NCBI GenBank assembly: GCA_021778015.1
Contig: JAJYCX010000015.1
Span: forward strand, 1 to 49,639
Direction of reading: 5' to 3'
Source of the DNA: Pseudomonadota bacterium
Lineage (GTDB): Bacteria; Pseudomonadota; Gammaproteobacteria; UBA1113
Length of the DNA stretch: 49,639 nucleotides
Notes under the pieces: model-generated
Seen by the model: the letters and a program-made list of their open reading frames with translations, nothing else
Told to the model about the DNA's origin: nothing
The model's database searches: none
Shown: positions 1-7,236 of the stretch, one piece after another
Layout: each line of letters starts with the position of its first letter
Position numbering within the stretch: the stretch's first letter is position 1
Position numbers and translations under genes: made by a program

Positions 1-151
1 TATAGTCAACTTAAGAACAGTAATTTGGGGAAATGATACGTTCAAACAACTCGATTGATTGGTTTTATGGCTTAGCGTCTATTGTTTGTGCTTTGTTTAG
101 AAAGCGCTCTTGTTTTCTACCTCAGAATGTGGTGCAATAGCCGCTCTTTTA

Positions 152-260
152 TGGTAGTTTGCCTATCCATCTACGACGGTACGCCGCAAACCCCGCCAGA
201 CTCGGAAGAGAGCAACGGTAGTGGTTGAATTGTGTGCAGATTGTGGTGGGCGAACTGCCC
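152..260 (+). ncRNA. ffs: 4.5S / SRP RNA
   Basis: RNA of the signal recognition particle, which binds Ffh and targets nascent membrane proteins to the Sec/YidC machinery. The conserved apical hairpin is visible at about 194-217: stem CCG/CGG, asymmetric loop CCAGA/AGCAA, stem CTC/GAG and a GGAA tetraloop. The ends close on an eight-pair stem (GGTAGTTT at 153-160 with GAACTGCC at 252-259, two G-U pairs). About 109 nt is the usual size of the short bacterial form. It lies just upstream of dnaX, an arrangement known in other gammaproteobacteria. Exact ends are inferred from the pairing. In bases 1-151 I see no gene and no convincing promoter. Confidence 0.9.
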
Positions 261-285
261 TCATTAACAAAAACGGTGTAATTTT

Positions 286-1374
286 ATGCCAAGTCATGTC
301 TTAGCGCGTAAATGGCGTCCCCAATCTTTTATAGAAGTCATAGGCCAACCCGCTATTGTGCAAGCTTTAACGCACGCTTTAGAAAGTGGTCGTTTGCATC
401 ATGCTTACTTATTCAGCGGCACTCGCGGTATAGGCAAGACTTCACTGGCTAGATTGTTGGCAAAATGTTTGTCTTGTGAACAAGGGCCTACGGTTACGCC
501 GTGTGGTCACTGTAATCCTTGCTTGGCCATTGCCCAGGGTAATTATTTAGATCTATTAGAAATAGACGCCGCTTCTCGCACCAAAGTTGAAGATACCCGT
601 GAACTATTAGAAAGCGTGCAATACCCGCCTATTATGGGCCGCTATAAAATTATTTTAATAGATGAAGTGCATATGCTCTCCGGCCATAGTTTTAATGCCT
701 TATTAAAAACGCTAGAAGAACCGCCCAAACACGTTATTTTTTTACTGGCCACAACCGAACCTGAAAAGTTGCCGAATACAGTGTTATCGCGTTGCTTACA
801 TTTCACCTTAAAACCATTAAGCAGCGAGGCCTTAAGCCACCATTTTAGCCATATTTTACAGCAAGAAAATATTGTATTTGAGCCTAATGCGCTCGCTTTA
901 ATTGCCAAATCCGCTAGGGGCAGCGTGCGTGATGGTTTAAGTCTATTAGAACGTTGCATTGCTTTTTGCGATGATAACATCACGGTAGATAAAATCAGTG
1001 AATTGTTAGGCCTAGCCGATAGCCACAGCGTACAACTGCTCTTAGATGCGTTGCTGCAAAACGATGCCGTCAGCGGCTTGACGGTGATTCGTCAACTCGC
1101 CGAAAAAGGCGTTGATTTTAGTGAAGTGCTAGAAGCCTTTATGACATTATTGCATCAATTGGCATTACAACAGGCCTTAGAAAAAAATAATTCCGCTGCG
1201 ATGAGCCCTGAACGCATACAATTGTATTATCAAATTGCCCTGATGGGACGACGCGATTTAGCACTTGCCCCCGATCAGCAAATGGGCTTTGAAATGTTAT
1301 ACATACGCTTATTGGCTTTCCAACCTTGGCAGGATGATAGTGATATCTCCCCTACCGTAAAAAAAAACTTTTGA
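286..1374 (+). CDS. dnaX: DNA polymerase III subunit gamma (0-frame product of dnaX)
   Basis: Clamp-loader ATPase of the replisome. The 362-residue 0-frame product has the dnaX start (VLARKWRPQSF), Walker A GTRGIGKT at 45-52, the zinc-site cysteines C64, C73, C76 and C79, Walker B IILIDE at 122-127, and the sensor-1/arginine-finger stretch ending SRC at 168-170. The C-terminal clamp-loader (collar) domain follows. The frame ends at TGA 1372-1374, directly after nine A residues at 1359-1367. The DnaE-binding tau domain continues in the +1 frame (see next entries). E. coli gamma is 431 residues and tau 643; here the 0-frame product would be gamma-like. Programmed slippage, a real pseudogene-type break, or a homopolymer sequencing error are the alternatives. 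Confidence 0.9.
   Translation: MPSHVLARKWRPQSFIEVIGQPAIVQALTHALESGRLHHAYLFSGTRGIGKTSLARLLAKCLSCEQGPTVTPCGHCNPCLAIAQGNYLDLLEIDAASRTKVEDTRELLESVQYPPIMGRYKIILIDEVHMLSGHSFNALLKTLEEPPKHVIFLLATTEPEKLPNTVLSRCLHFTLKPLSSEALSHHFSHILQQENIVFEPNALALIAKSARGSVRDGLSLLERCIAFCDDNITVDKISELLGLADSHSVQLLLDALLQNDAVSGLTVIRQLAEKGVDFSEVLEAFMTLLHQLALQQALEKNNSAAMSPERIQLYYQIALMGRRDLALAPDQQMGFEMLYIRLLAFQPWQDDSDISPTVKKNF
1359..1367 (+). other. A9 slippery tract in dnaX
   Basis: Nine consecutive A residues lie where the dnaX frame must change. In the 0 frame translation ends after V-K-K-N-F. Loss of one A (or gain of two) in the mRNA joins codon 360 to the open +1 frame and gives a 506-residue tau. A -1 shift of the E. coli kind instead meets TAG at 1395-1397, so it cannot make tau. 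Thermus thermophilus dnaX is known to make gamma and tau by RNA polymerase slippage on a nine-A run. The same mechanism is inferred here, not shown. Confidence 0.6.
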
Positions 1375-1807
1375 ACCCAGTGACCAATTCTCTATAGAAT
1401 CAGTGCCCACAGAATTTGCCGTTGTAGCTTGGGATGAACTCTATCCTAAACTCAATTTAAGTGGCTTATGCGCATTGTTAGCAAACCACTGCGCCCTGTT
1501 GACAAGATTAGATAATCATTGGCACTTTGCCCTTAACCAAGAACACAGCGCCTTACACGATAAACAGCAAGAAACTTTATTGGCTGACGCCCTAAGCCAG
1601 CACTTCAATACCAAGATAGCCGTTTCCATTGAAATCGTAGTAGAGACTATTGCCACGCCCGAAAAAGCACGGCATCAAAAAGCAAGCGACGCTTTGAACA
1701 ACGCCCACGAGACCCTACAGCAGAATCCACGCTTTAGGCAGATTTTGGAGCAGTTTCATGCTACAATAGTTCCCGGCTCAATAGTGAGCCTAGAACATGA
1801 CAATTAA
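1367..1807 (+). CDS. dnaX: tau-specific C-terminal part of DnaX (+1 frame)
   Basis: This frame is open from 1361 and reads 146 codons from 1367 to TAA 1805-1807. It has the character of tau domain V, which binds the alpha subunit DnaE: a W-x-x-L start (AWDELYPKLNLSGL), a LADALSQHF stretch, and a C-terminal helix region containing KARHQKASDAL and RFRQILEQFHA that resembles the end of E. coli tau. The linker between gamma and domain V is short compared with E. coli, so domain IV is reduced. It has no Shine-Dalgarno or convincing start of its own (only a GTG at 1403), which argues for expression by frame change from dnaX rather than as a separate gene. Confidence 0.75.
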   Translation, partial: TFEPSDQFSIESVPTEFAVVAWDELYPKLNLSGLCALLANHCALLTRLDNHWHFALNQEHSALHDKQQETLLADALSQHFNTKIAVSIEIVVETIATPEKARHQKASDALNNAHETLQQNPRFRQILEQFHATIVPGSIVSLEHDN

Positions 1808-1821
1808 TGAGGATTATAAAA

Positions 1822-2169
1822 ATGAGCGATAATTTATCAAAACTAATGCAACAAGCTAAAGATCTACAAGCCAATATGAAGAAAGCACAAGACGAGCTTG
1901 CTGCTATGATATTGGTCGGTGCTGCTGGCGGCGATATGGTACAAGTTTCTTTAAACGGCTTACATTATTGTAAAAAAGTAGTGCTCAGCGCCACTGCTGT
2001 GCCAGGCATGACAGCCGAAAATATCAAGTTATTGGAAGTGATGATCGCGGCCGCCATCAATGACGCTACGGCTAAAATTGAAAAACGTTCCCGCGAAAAA
2101 CTATCTGCCTTGGCGGGTAATTTGGGATCGCTGCCTGAAGGATTCGGTGGTATGGGTGATAGCAACTAA
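1822..2169 (+). CDS. ybaB: YbaB/EbfC family nucleoid-associated protein
   Basis: Small DNA-binding dimer of the YbaB/EbfC family, usually encoded between dnaX and recR, as here. The 115-residue product has the typical N-terminal amphipathic helix ([19 protein letters not shown]), the beta region with [11 protein letters not shown], and the C-terminal helix ending in a Gly-rich tail. I choose ATG 1822 because TGAGGA at 1808-1813 gives a good ribosome-binding site eight bases upstream; an in-frame ATG at 1807 would overlap the tau stop but lacks one. It is probably cotranscribed with dnaX and recR. The family is linked to nucleoid structure and possibly recombination repair, but its exact role is not settled. 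Confidence 0.93.
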   Translation: MSDNLSKLMQQAKDLQANMKKAQDELAAMILVGAAGGDMVQVSLNGLHYCKKVVLSATAVPGMTAENIKLLEVMIAAAINDATAKIEKRSREKLSALAGNLGSLPEGFGGMGDSN

Positions 2170-2177
2170 GGAATAGT

Positions 2178-2774
2178 ATGAGTTTTAGTCCGCTCATAGA
2201 CAAATTAATAGCACAGCTGCGCTTTTTACCCGGTGTAGGGCCAAAGTCGGCGCAGCGCATGGCTTTTCAATTATTAGCGCGCAATCGACCTGCCGGTAAA
2301 CAATTGGCCGAAGCCTTGTTGGCTGCTATGAACGAAGTTGGCCACTGCGATCTATGTAGAACCTTCAGTGAAACGGCGCGCTGTCAATTGTGCGCTAATC
2401 CTAGGCGCGATCAACGCGTATTGTGTGTAGTGGAATCTCCTGCGGATCTATTGGCGATAGAACAAACCGGTTTTCATGGTTTATATTTTGTATTGATGGG
2501 CCATTTGTCGCCCTTAGATGGCATTGGTCCGGAACAATTGGGTTTAGGATTATTAAAACAACGTTTTCAAAATGAAGGCCTAGGTGAATTGATCATCGCT
2601 ACCAACCCTACCGTAGAGGGCGAAGCCACGGCCCATTACATACACGAATTAAGCCTTCCTTATCAGCTGCGCGTTACGCGCATTGCCCATGGTGTACCTT
2701 TAGGGGGTGAATTGGAATTCATCGACGGGGGTACCTTAGCGCGGGCATTAGCCAGCCGTGAAATTTTAACTTAA
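2178..2774 (+). CDS. recR: recombination mediator RecR
   Basis: RecR acts with RecF and RecO to load RecA on gapped DNA. The 198-residue product has normal length. It starts with a helix-hairpin-helix region ([18 protein letters not shown]), then the four-cysteine zinc finger (CDLCRTF...CQLC, about residues 55-70), the Toprim domain ([15 protein letters not shown], followed by [12 protein letters not shown]), and a C-terminal Walker-B-like stretch ([16 protein letters not shown]). The start ATG has AAGGA a few bases upstream, eight bases after the ybaB stop, so the two are one operon with dnaX. Confidence 0.97.
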   Translation: MSFSPLIDKLIAQLRFLPGVGPKSAQRMAFQLLARNRPAGKQLAEALLAAMNEVGHCDLCRTFSETARCQLCANPRRDQRVLCVVESPADLLAIEQTGFHGLYFVLMGHLSPLDGIGPEQLGLGLLKQRFQNEGLGELIIATNPTVEGEATAHYIHELSLPYQLRVTRIAHGVPLGGELEFIDGGTLARALASREILT

Positions 2775-2801
2775 ATTTAAAAACATCCTCCATCTTAGTG
2801 T

Positions 2802-2829
2802 TGACATTATTCTGAAATTAGATCACACT
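2802..2829 (+). promoter_or_regulatory. promoter of peptide gene 1
   Basis: TTGACA (2802-2807), 16 bases, then CACACT (2824-2829). The spacer ends in GAAATTAGAT, close to GAATTAGAC in the promoter of peptide gene 2, and the -10 resembles the CATACT of genes 2 and 3. The likeness among the three upstream regions supports a shared, duplicated sigma-70-type promoter. Confidence 0.55.
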
Positions 2830-2903
2830 AGTTTCACCAGATCCGTTAATCGACGCCTCTGGGAAGCTTTTTAATTGTAAATAAAATATATCAGGAGACT
2901 ATT

Positions 2904-3152
2904 ATGTTCAAGAAAAGTTTAGTGGCATTTGCCTTGGTTTTAGCTTGTGCCGCAGGTTTTGCTGCTACTACTACCGATTCTTCATCCGATGCTAATGCTA
3001 TGCCTGCCGCAAATGCAATGTCCTCTGCTGACGCTTCAGCAAAACCAGCAGAAAAAGCACCAGCGACAAAGAAAGAAAAGAAAAGCAAAAATGAAGCAAA
3101 ACCTGCAACGAAAGACGCAGCAAAAGATGCCGCAGCACCTGCAGCAAATTAG
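2904..3152 (+). CDS. small secreted Ala/Lys-rich peptide (array member 1)
   Basis: An 82-residue protein of unknown function. Residues 1-20 form a Sec-type signal peptide with Lys-Lys near the start, a hydrophobic core containing one Cys (C15), and the end AGFA, with cleavage expected before ATTT. The mature part is low complexity: a Ser/Asp/Ala/Met segment, then Ala/Lys/Pro-rich with a basic KKEKKSK centre. AGGAG lies nine bases before the ATG. It is the first of four tandem genes with related leaders and unrelated mature parts. It has its own promoter and a following hairpin. The lipobox match is poor, so I do not call it a lipoprotein. It shows some likeness in composition to acid-shock/Asr-like and other periplasmic Ala/Lys-rich proteins; this is not an assignment. 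Confidence 0.75.
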   Translation: MFKKSLVAFALVLACAAGFAATTTDSSSDANAMPAANAMSSADASAKPAEKAPATKKEKKSKNEAKPATKDAAKDAAAPAAN

Positions 3153-3164
3153 ACCTCTCTGGCA

Positions 3165-3188
3165 TACTGGCCCTGCAAAGGGCCAGTA
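3165..3188 (+). terminator. hairpin after peptide gene 1
   Basis: Perfect ten-pair stem TACTGGCCCT / AGGGCCAGTA with a GCAA loop. There is no run of T directly after it, so it may terminate weakly or protect the mRNA 3' end. The same stem core recurs after the other peptide genes. Confidence 0.6.
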
Positions 3189-3249
3189 CTCAATATATAA
3201 CCTTGTTTTTATGAATGCACTCTTTAGAATCAAAGCCTTAACCGAACGC

Positions 3250-3278
3250 TTGACCTGTGTTTAGAATTAGACCATACT
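3250..3278 (+). promoter_or_regulatory. promoter of peptide gene 2
   Basis: TTGACC (3250-3255), 17 bases, CATACT (3273-3278). The -10 and its flank (ACCATACTTATAAA) are identical to those before peptide gene 3 over 14 bases, which marks a duplicated promoter. Confidence 0.6.
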
Positions 3279-3333
3279 TATAAAGTCCGAACTACACAAT
3301 AATTTATCGGGTCGGTTTAAGGAGATTTTAATC

Positions 3334-3564
3334 ATGTTAAACAACATCAAAAAAGGCTTAGTCATATTGACGCTGGCTTTGTTTTGCATAGTTGGATTTG
3401 CTGATCGGGGACATGGCCACTACTATAACCACCATCAGTACTACTACCGCCACCCCGGCCCGTACTACTACCGCCACCCCGGCCCGTACTACTACAACAA
3501 CCACCATCGTGCGTACTACCACAATAATCACCACCGTGTATATCACTACTATCGCCACCACTAA
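3334..3564 (+). CDS. small secreted His/Tyr-rich peptide (array member 2)
   Basis: A 76-residue protein. The leader (residues 1-23) starts MLNNIKKGLVILTLAL, has Cys at 18 and ends GFA. The mature 53 residues are almost only His, Tyr, Arg, Asn and Pro/Gly, with a tandem repeat of YYYRHPGP and HNNHHR-type units; the DNA repeats as well (TACTACCGCCACCCCGGCCCG twice in a row, apart from its last base). AAGGAG lies ten bases before the ATG. His-rich secreted peptides often bind Cu, Zn or Ni ions, and Tyr-rich ones can crosslink; either role is inference. No homologue is recognised. It has its own promoter and hairpin. Confidence 0.75.
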   Translation: MLNNIKKGLVILTLALFCIVGFADRGHGHYYNHHQYYYRHPGPYYYRHPGPYYYNNHHRAYYHNNHHRVYHYYRHH

Positions 3565-3588
3565 GGGCGTAGGGGCTATCCTTAACCA

Positions 3589-3612
3589 TACTGGCTCTGA
3601 AAAGAGCCAGTA
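3589..3612 (+). terminator. hairpin after peptide gene 2
   Basis: Perfect ten-pair stem TACTGGCTCT / AGAGCCAGTA with a GAAA tetraloop. The stem equals that after gene 1 except for a compensated pair (CC/GG becomes TC/GA at one position), so the structure appears conserved across copies. Confidence 0.6.
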
Positions 3613-3663
3613 TCAGAAATAAGCTTAACAGAAAGAATTAAAGACCAAGGCGTAACCGATCGG

Positions 3664-3692
3664 TTGACAACCGTTTAAAATTAAACCATACT
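3664..3692 (+). promoter_or_regulatory. promoter of peptide gene 3
   Basis: TTGACA (3664-3669), 17 bases, CATACT (3687-3692), followed by TATAAA. It has the same layout as the promoter at 3250-3278. The 5' leader is longer here (about 70 bases to the ATG). Confidence 0.65.
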
Positions 3693-3765
3693 TATAAAAC
3701 TCAGATCCGTTCAGTAACCGTTCTGGGGTAGTTTTTAGTTACTAAAAACATAAGGGGATTTAATC

Positions 3766-3909
3766 ATGCCGAACAATATTAAAAAAGGTTTAGTCATACT
3801 AACATTAGCTTTAGTGTGCGCATCGAGCTTTGCTATAACTGGTTCTGGTAACCAAACCCAAAAGCAACATACATGCACATCTAATTGTGGGCCATCTACT
3901 AAGGGCTAG
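3766..3909 (+). CDS. small secreted peptide with two cysteines (array member 3)
   Basis: A 47-residue ORF. The leader MPNNIKKGLVILTLAL is nearly the same as in member 2 and again has Cys at 18 and FA at the end (residues 22-23). The mature part is about 24 residues, polar (ITGSGNQTQKQH), with a C-x4-C pair and GPSTKG at the end. AGGGG lies upstream of the ATG at normal distance. The shared promoter and leader make it a real gene despite its size. The function is unknown. The two mature cysteines could form a disulfide in the periplasm or outside the cell. Confidence 0.65.
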   Translation: MPNNIKKGLVILTLALVCASSFAITGSGNQTQKQHTCTSNCGPSTKG

Positions 3910-3931
3910 TAAAAATAAGATGGGAGCAACC

Positions 3932-3954
3932 ACTCGGGCCCTGCAAGGGGCAGT
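3932..3954 (+). terminator. decayed hairpin after peptide gene 3
   Basis: GCCC (3938-3941) can pair with GGGC (3948-3951) around a loop containing GCAA, with ACT/AGT outside. The loop and stem core match the hairpin after gene 1, but the left arm has extra bases, so it looks like a degenerated copy. Confidence 0.35.
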
Positions 3955-3994
3955 GTACTCTAAACAAATGTAAATTTAAGAGGAGATTTTAGTC

Positions 3995-4168
3995 ATGAAC
4001 AACATCAAAAAAAGCTTAGTGATGCTAACCTTGGCTTTGGTTTGTGTCGCCGGGTTTGCAGCTACTAGTGCTAGACAACCGGCACCAGTAAGATCACCGG
4101 TAGCACAGCCGATGCCAGTAACACAACATCCAGTGCCAGCGCCAGCACCGCAATCACTACATCGTTAA
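3995..4168 (+). CDS. small secreted Pro-rich peptide (array member 4)
   Basis: A 57-residue ORF. The leader MNNIKKSLVMLTLALVC matches members 2 and 3, with Cys at 17 and AGFA at 19-22. The mature 35 residues are rich in Pro, Val, Gln and Ala, with PAPV/PMPV/PVPAP repeats and a C-terminal HR. AGGAG lies 11 bases before the ATG. No clear TTGACA-type promoter is seen between it and gene 3, so these two may share a transcript through the decayed hairpin. The function is unknown. Proline-rich short secreted peptides may be extended surface or antimicrobial-type peptides, but nothing here shows that. Confidence 0.65.
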   Translation: MNNIKKSLVMLTLALVCVAGFAATSARQPAPVRSPVAQPMPVTQHPVPAPAPQSLHR

Positions 4169-4180
4169 GCTGTCCTAACC

Positions 4181-4206
4181 ACACCGGCCCTTTTCAGGGC
4201 CGGTGT
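4181..4206 (+). terminator. hairpin after peptide gene 4 / fis
   Basis: Perfect 11-pair stem ACACCGGCCCT / AGGGCCGGTGT with a TTTC loop. It lies between convergent peptide gene 4 and fis and can serve both. The GGCCCT/AGGGCC core is the same as in the hairpin after gene 1. Confidence 0.65.
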
Positions 4207-4219
4207 TTCGAATCAGATA

Positions 4220-4522
4220 CTAGTCGCGTTGCTTACCTACGTGTGTAGTGTCAAAGTACTCGGCTAGTTTTTTGCGTAAGGTACCACGGCTGATACCCAA
4301 GACGCGTGCGGCTTTAGATTGATTGCCGCGTACATAACGCATAATGCTTTCAATCATTGGCTTTTCAATTTCTGCCATTAATTTTTGATACAAATTATCG
4401 GGTTGTTGATTCCCCAACAAGGCAAAGTAGCGATCTAACACCTCATTCACTTGATGGCCTAAACCATGGGCTTGATTTTGGCTTTTCTGTTGAATCGATG
4501 CAATTTCTTCCGTGCTCATCAT
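4220..4522 (-). CDS. fis: Fis family DNA-binding protein
   Basis: Nucleoid protein and global regulator of the Fis family. The product is 100 residues from ATG 4522. The C-terminal half carries the Fis signature: a Pro-kinked helix (EIEKPMIESIMRYVRGNQ) followed by the helix-turn-helix SKAARVLGISRGTLRKKL. The N-terminal half is unlike E. coli Fis, as in other short paralogues; Legionella has several Fis proteins. I chose ATG 4522 because AGGAG on the minus strand (4533-4537) lies ten bases upstream; the longer frame from 4543 would contain this site. It stands alone here, without the dusB partner found in E. coli. Confidence 0.9.
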   Translation of the reverse strand: MMSTEEIASIQQKSQNQAHGLGHQVNEVLDRYFALLGNQQPDNLYQKLMAEIEKPMIESIMRYVRGNQSKAARVLGISRGTLRKKLAEYFDTTHVGKQRD

Positions 4523-4783
4523 AAGAGTTTGGCTCCTATACAATCTAGTTCATACTTCCCTACTTCGATACGCTTGTATAGAAGCAGGACACAACAATAC
4601 ACTTCCTACAAAAACAGGACGTGAATCTTTTTGGCCATAATTTGTGCGGCTAACTGACCAGGGCTACAAGTTACCATCCCGAACTCAAATAATCAATACT
4701 TTTTGTGAAAAATATCAACATTTTTTAGCACATGAATAAACCGCTTTTGTAAGCATCAAAATCATGCCAACAATATCAGATTA

Positions 4784-4792
4784 TGTTATACT
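4784..4792 (+). promoter_or_regulatory. extended -10 promoter of miaB
   Basis: TGTTATACT holds the TGn extension plus TATACT (4787-4792), 32 bases before the miaB ATG. No good -35 is seen, as is common for extended -10 promoters. The rest of the 4523-4823 gap between divergent fis and miaB is AT-rich and must also hold the fis promoter, which I cannot place. Confidence 0.45.
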
Positions 4793-4823
4793 ACTCGCTG
4801 ATAATTAACAAACCGAGTGCTCA

Positions 4824-6173
4824 ATGCCTGATAGTACTATTATTCCACATAAAATGAATAAGGTGTTCATTCTCACCCACGGCTGCCAAATGAATGTCTA
4901 TGATTCGGATAAAATGCTGGCCGTTTTGCGCGATAAAAAAGGCATGGAAATAACGACAGATCCCAACGAAGCTGATTTATTGCTTATCAATACCTGCTCC
5001 ATACGCGATAAAGCCGAAGAAAAAATGTTTTCTGAGCTAGGTCGTTGGCGCGAATTCAAAGAAAATAATCCCGATATGCTCATCGCTGTGGGTGGTTGTG
5101 TGGCCAGCCAAGAAGGCGAAGCCATAGTCAAACGAGCCCCTTATGTCGATGTCATCTTTGGCCCGCAAACACTACATCGTTTGCCGCAGCTAATAGACCA
5201 ACGGCATGCTACGCGCAAAGCCGCTGTAGATGTGAGCTTTCCCGAAATCGAAAAATTTGATTGTCTACCCGAGCCTAAAGCCAGCGGCGTTACTGCTTTT
5301 GTGTCCATTATGGAAGGCTGCAATAAGTACTGTAGTTATTGTATTGTTCCTTATACTCGCGGCGAAGAAATCAGTCGTCCTTTTGACGACATCTTAGCGG
5401 AAGTTGCTTCCTTAGCCGAACAAGGTGTTAAGGAAATTACTTTACTGGGACAAAATGTCAACGATTATCGCGGCACTATGCACAATGGTTCTACTGCTGA
5501 TCTAGCGCTGTTGATTCGTTATATCGCAGCTTTAGATAATATTAAGCGCATTCGCTTTAGCACTTCGCATCCATCGGCCTTTGGCGATGATTTAATAGCT
5601 GCCTATAAAGACATTAATAAGCTAGCCAATCACCTACATCTACCTGTACAAAGCGGCTCTAACCGCATTTTGAAAATGATGAAACGCGATTATACTGCAG
5701 AAAGCTTTATTGAACGCTGTCAAAAATTGAAAGCAATACGTCCTGGTATTTCTATTTCATCTGATTTTATCGTGGGCTTTCCCGGTGAAACAGACGATGA
5801 TTTCATCGCCACTTTGGATTTAATACACGCTGTAGGTTTCGATCAATCCTTTAGTTTCATTTATAGTCCACGCCCTGGCACACCTGCCGCTAAATTACAT
5901 GACGGCATTGACATGGAAACTAAAAAGCAGCGCTTAAAAATACTGCAAGACCGGATCCAACTACAGGCACAAGCCATTAGCCACGCCATGGTAGGCACTA
6001 TAGTGCCTATACTGGTCGTAGGTCATGCTAGGAAAGATAACACGGAATTGAGTGGTCGTAGTGAAAATAATCGCATTGTTAATTTTAATGGGCCCAAGGA
6101 ATTCATTGGCCAAGTTGTGCCGGTACGCATCAGCGCTTGTTTGCGCAATTCATTGCGCGGCGAATTGATTTAA
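4824..6173 (+). CDS. miaB: tRNA-2-methylthio-N6-isopentenyladenosine37 synthase MiaB
   Basis: Radical-SAM methylthiotransferase that converts i6A37 to ms2i6A37 in tRNAs reading U-starting codons. The 449-residue product has the N-terminal UPF0004 domain with cluster ligands C21, C58 and C92, the radical-SAM motif CNKYCSYC (C166, C170, C173), and a C-terminal TRAM-like domain ([11 protein letters not shown]). Length is normal. The start could also be the ATG at 4854 ([11 protein letters not shown]), since the upstream Shine-Dalgarno is weak (GAGTG). It heads the order miaB-ybeZ-ybeY-corC, which is conserved in many gammaproteobacteria. Confidence 0.96.
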   Translation: MPDSTIIPHKMNKVFILTHGCQMNVYDSDKMLAVLRDKKGMEITTDPNEADLLLINTCSIRDKAEEKMFSELGRWREFKENNPDMLIAVGGCVASQEGEAIVKRAPYVDVIFGPQTLHRLPQLIDQRHATRKAAVDVSFPEIEKFDCLPEPKASGVTAFVSIMEGCNKYCSYCIVPYTRGEEISRPFDDILAEVASLAEQGVKEITLLGQNVNDYRGTMHNGSTADLALLIRYIAALDNIKRIRFSTSHPSAFGDDLIAAYKDINKLANHLHLPVQSGSNRILKMMKRDYTAESFIERCQKLKAIRPGISISSDFIVGFPGETDDDFIATLDLIHAVGFDQSFSFIYSPRPGTPAAKLHDGIDMETKKQRLKILQDRIQLQAQAISHAMVGTIVPILVVGHARKDNTELSGRSENNRIVNFNGPKEFIGQVVPVRISACLRNSLRGELI

Positions 6174-6255
6174 TAATAATACTTGCATGCATTAATGGTA
6201 TAGCCATGAAACTGCTATAATTAAAGTACCTAGCCTTATTAACGATTGGTGAAGA

Positions 6256-7236
6256 TTGAACAGTAAATATATCGAAGAAAAAATAAGTTTTATCCCGATT
6301 GACAATGATCGATTGGCTAAACTATGCGGGCAATTTGATGAGCATCTACGCTTTATCGAGAAGCGATTGCAAGTTATAATTGCTCCTCGCAGTGGCTCCT
6401 TTAAAATCAGCGGCGAAGCGGAGTCTGTGCTTAAAACGGCTAAAATTTTAACCGATCTGTATGAAAAAACTAAGCGCCATACAGATTTAACATTGGATGA
6501 TATCCACTTATTATTAGGTGATCGCTTAATGGACACATTATCTTACCATAGTGGTACAGATGAAGAAAAATTTGAAATCTTAAATCGTGCTGGCCGCTTG
6601 ACTGCTAAAAGCGAAAATCAACTCGATTATCTGAATGCTATTCAAAATAACCCCATTGTTTTTGCTGTAGGCCCTGCGGGTACCGGCAAAACGTATTTAG
6701 CGGTCGCTATGGCAGTCGATGCTTTACAAAAAGAGCTGGTACAGCGTATCATTTTAACACGCCCTGCTGTTGAAGCAGGCGAACGGTTAGGCTATTTGCC
6801 GGGTGACCTAGCACAGAAAGTGGATCCTTATTTGCGCCCTCTCTATGATGCATTATATGAAATGCTAGGCCCAGAACAAGTTACCCGGCTATTGTCTAAA
6901 AACCGTATTGAGCTGGCGCCACTCGCTTATATGCGCGGCCGTACTTTGAATAACGCTTTTATCATTTTAGATGAAGGGCAAAATACTACACGTGAACAAA
7001 TGAAAATGTTTTTAACTCGTATAGGCTTTGGCTCTATTGCCGTGGTCACAGGCGATATCACGCAAATAGATTTGCCACGCGCCGCACCGTCTGGACTCAT
7101 CCACGCTATTGAGGTATTAAAATCTGTAGAAGATGTTCATGTTACCTATTTTGAAGCGAAAGACGCTGTGCGTCACCCCATAGTGCAAAAAGTCATTCGA
7201 GCTTATGAACAATATGATGATGATCACCACATATGA
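6256..7236 (+). CDS. ybeZ: PhoH-like ATPase YbeZ
   Basis: PhoH family P-loop ATPase that works with the endoribonuclease YbeY in ribosome and RNA maturation. The 326-residue product has an N-terminal KH-like part, Walker A GPAGTGKT at 139-146, the family block LTRPAVEAGERLGYLPGDL, and Walker B IILDE at 236-240 followed by GQNTT. The start is TTG at 6256; the alignment with known YbeZ N-termini from memory fits this position, and no ATG is near. The C-terminus is shorter than in E. coli, without the charged tail. The stop overlaps the ybeY start (ATGA), which indicates translational coupling. Confidence 0.95.
   Translation: MNSKYIEEKISFIPIDNDRLAKLCGQFDEHLRFIEKRLQVIIAPRSGSFKISGEAESVLKTAKILTDLYEKTKRHTDLTLDDIHLLLGDRLMDTLSYHSGTDEEKFEILNRAGRLTAKSENQLDYLNAIQNNPIVFAVGPAGTGKTYLAVAMAVDALQKELVQRIILTRPAVEAGERLGYLPGDLAQKVDPYLRPLYDALYEMLGPEQVTRLLSKNRIELAPLAYMRGRTLNNAFIILDEGQNTTREQMKMFLTRIGFGSIAVVTGDITQIDLPRAAPSGLIHAIEVLKSVEDVHVTYFEAKDAVRHPIVQKVIRAYEQYDDDHHI

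Noticed and set aside
1359-1397. E. coli-type -1 frameshift in dnaX
   Set aside because: The -1 frame meets TAG at 1395-1397 and does not reach the tau domain, which is in the +1 frame.
1807-1821. Upstream ATG of ybaB
   Set aside because: The ribosome-binding site lies after this ATG and points to the ATG at 1822.
2904-2966. Lipoprotein call for peptide 1 (Cys in the leader)
   Set aside because: The residues before the Cys (V-L-A) do not fit the lipobox, and the Cys is inside the hydrophobic core in all four leaders; type I cleavage after GFA is more likely.
3392-3622. Thr-rich plus-strand frame inside peptide gene 2
   Set aside because: It is the out-of-frame reading of the His/Tyr repeat DNA and lacks a leader and ribosome-binding site.
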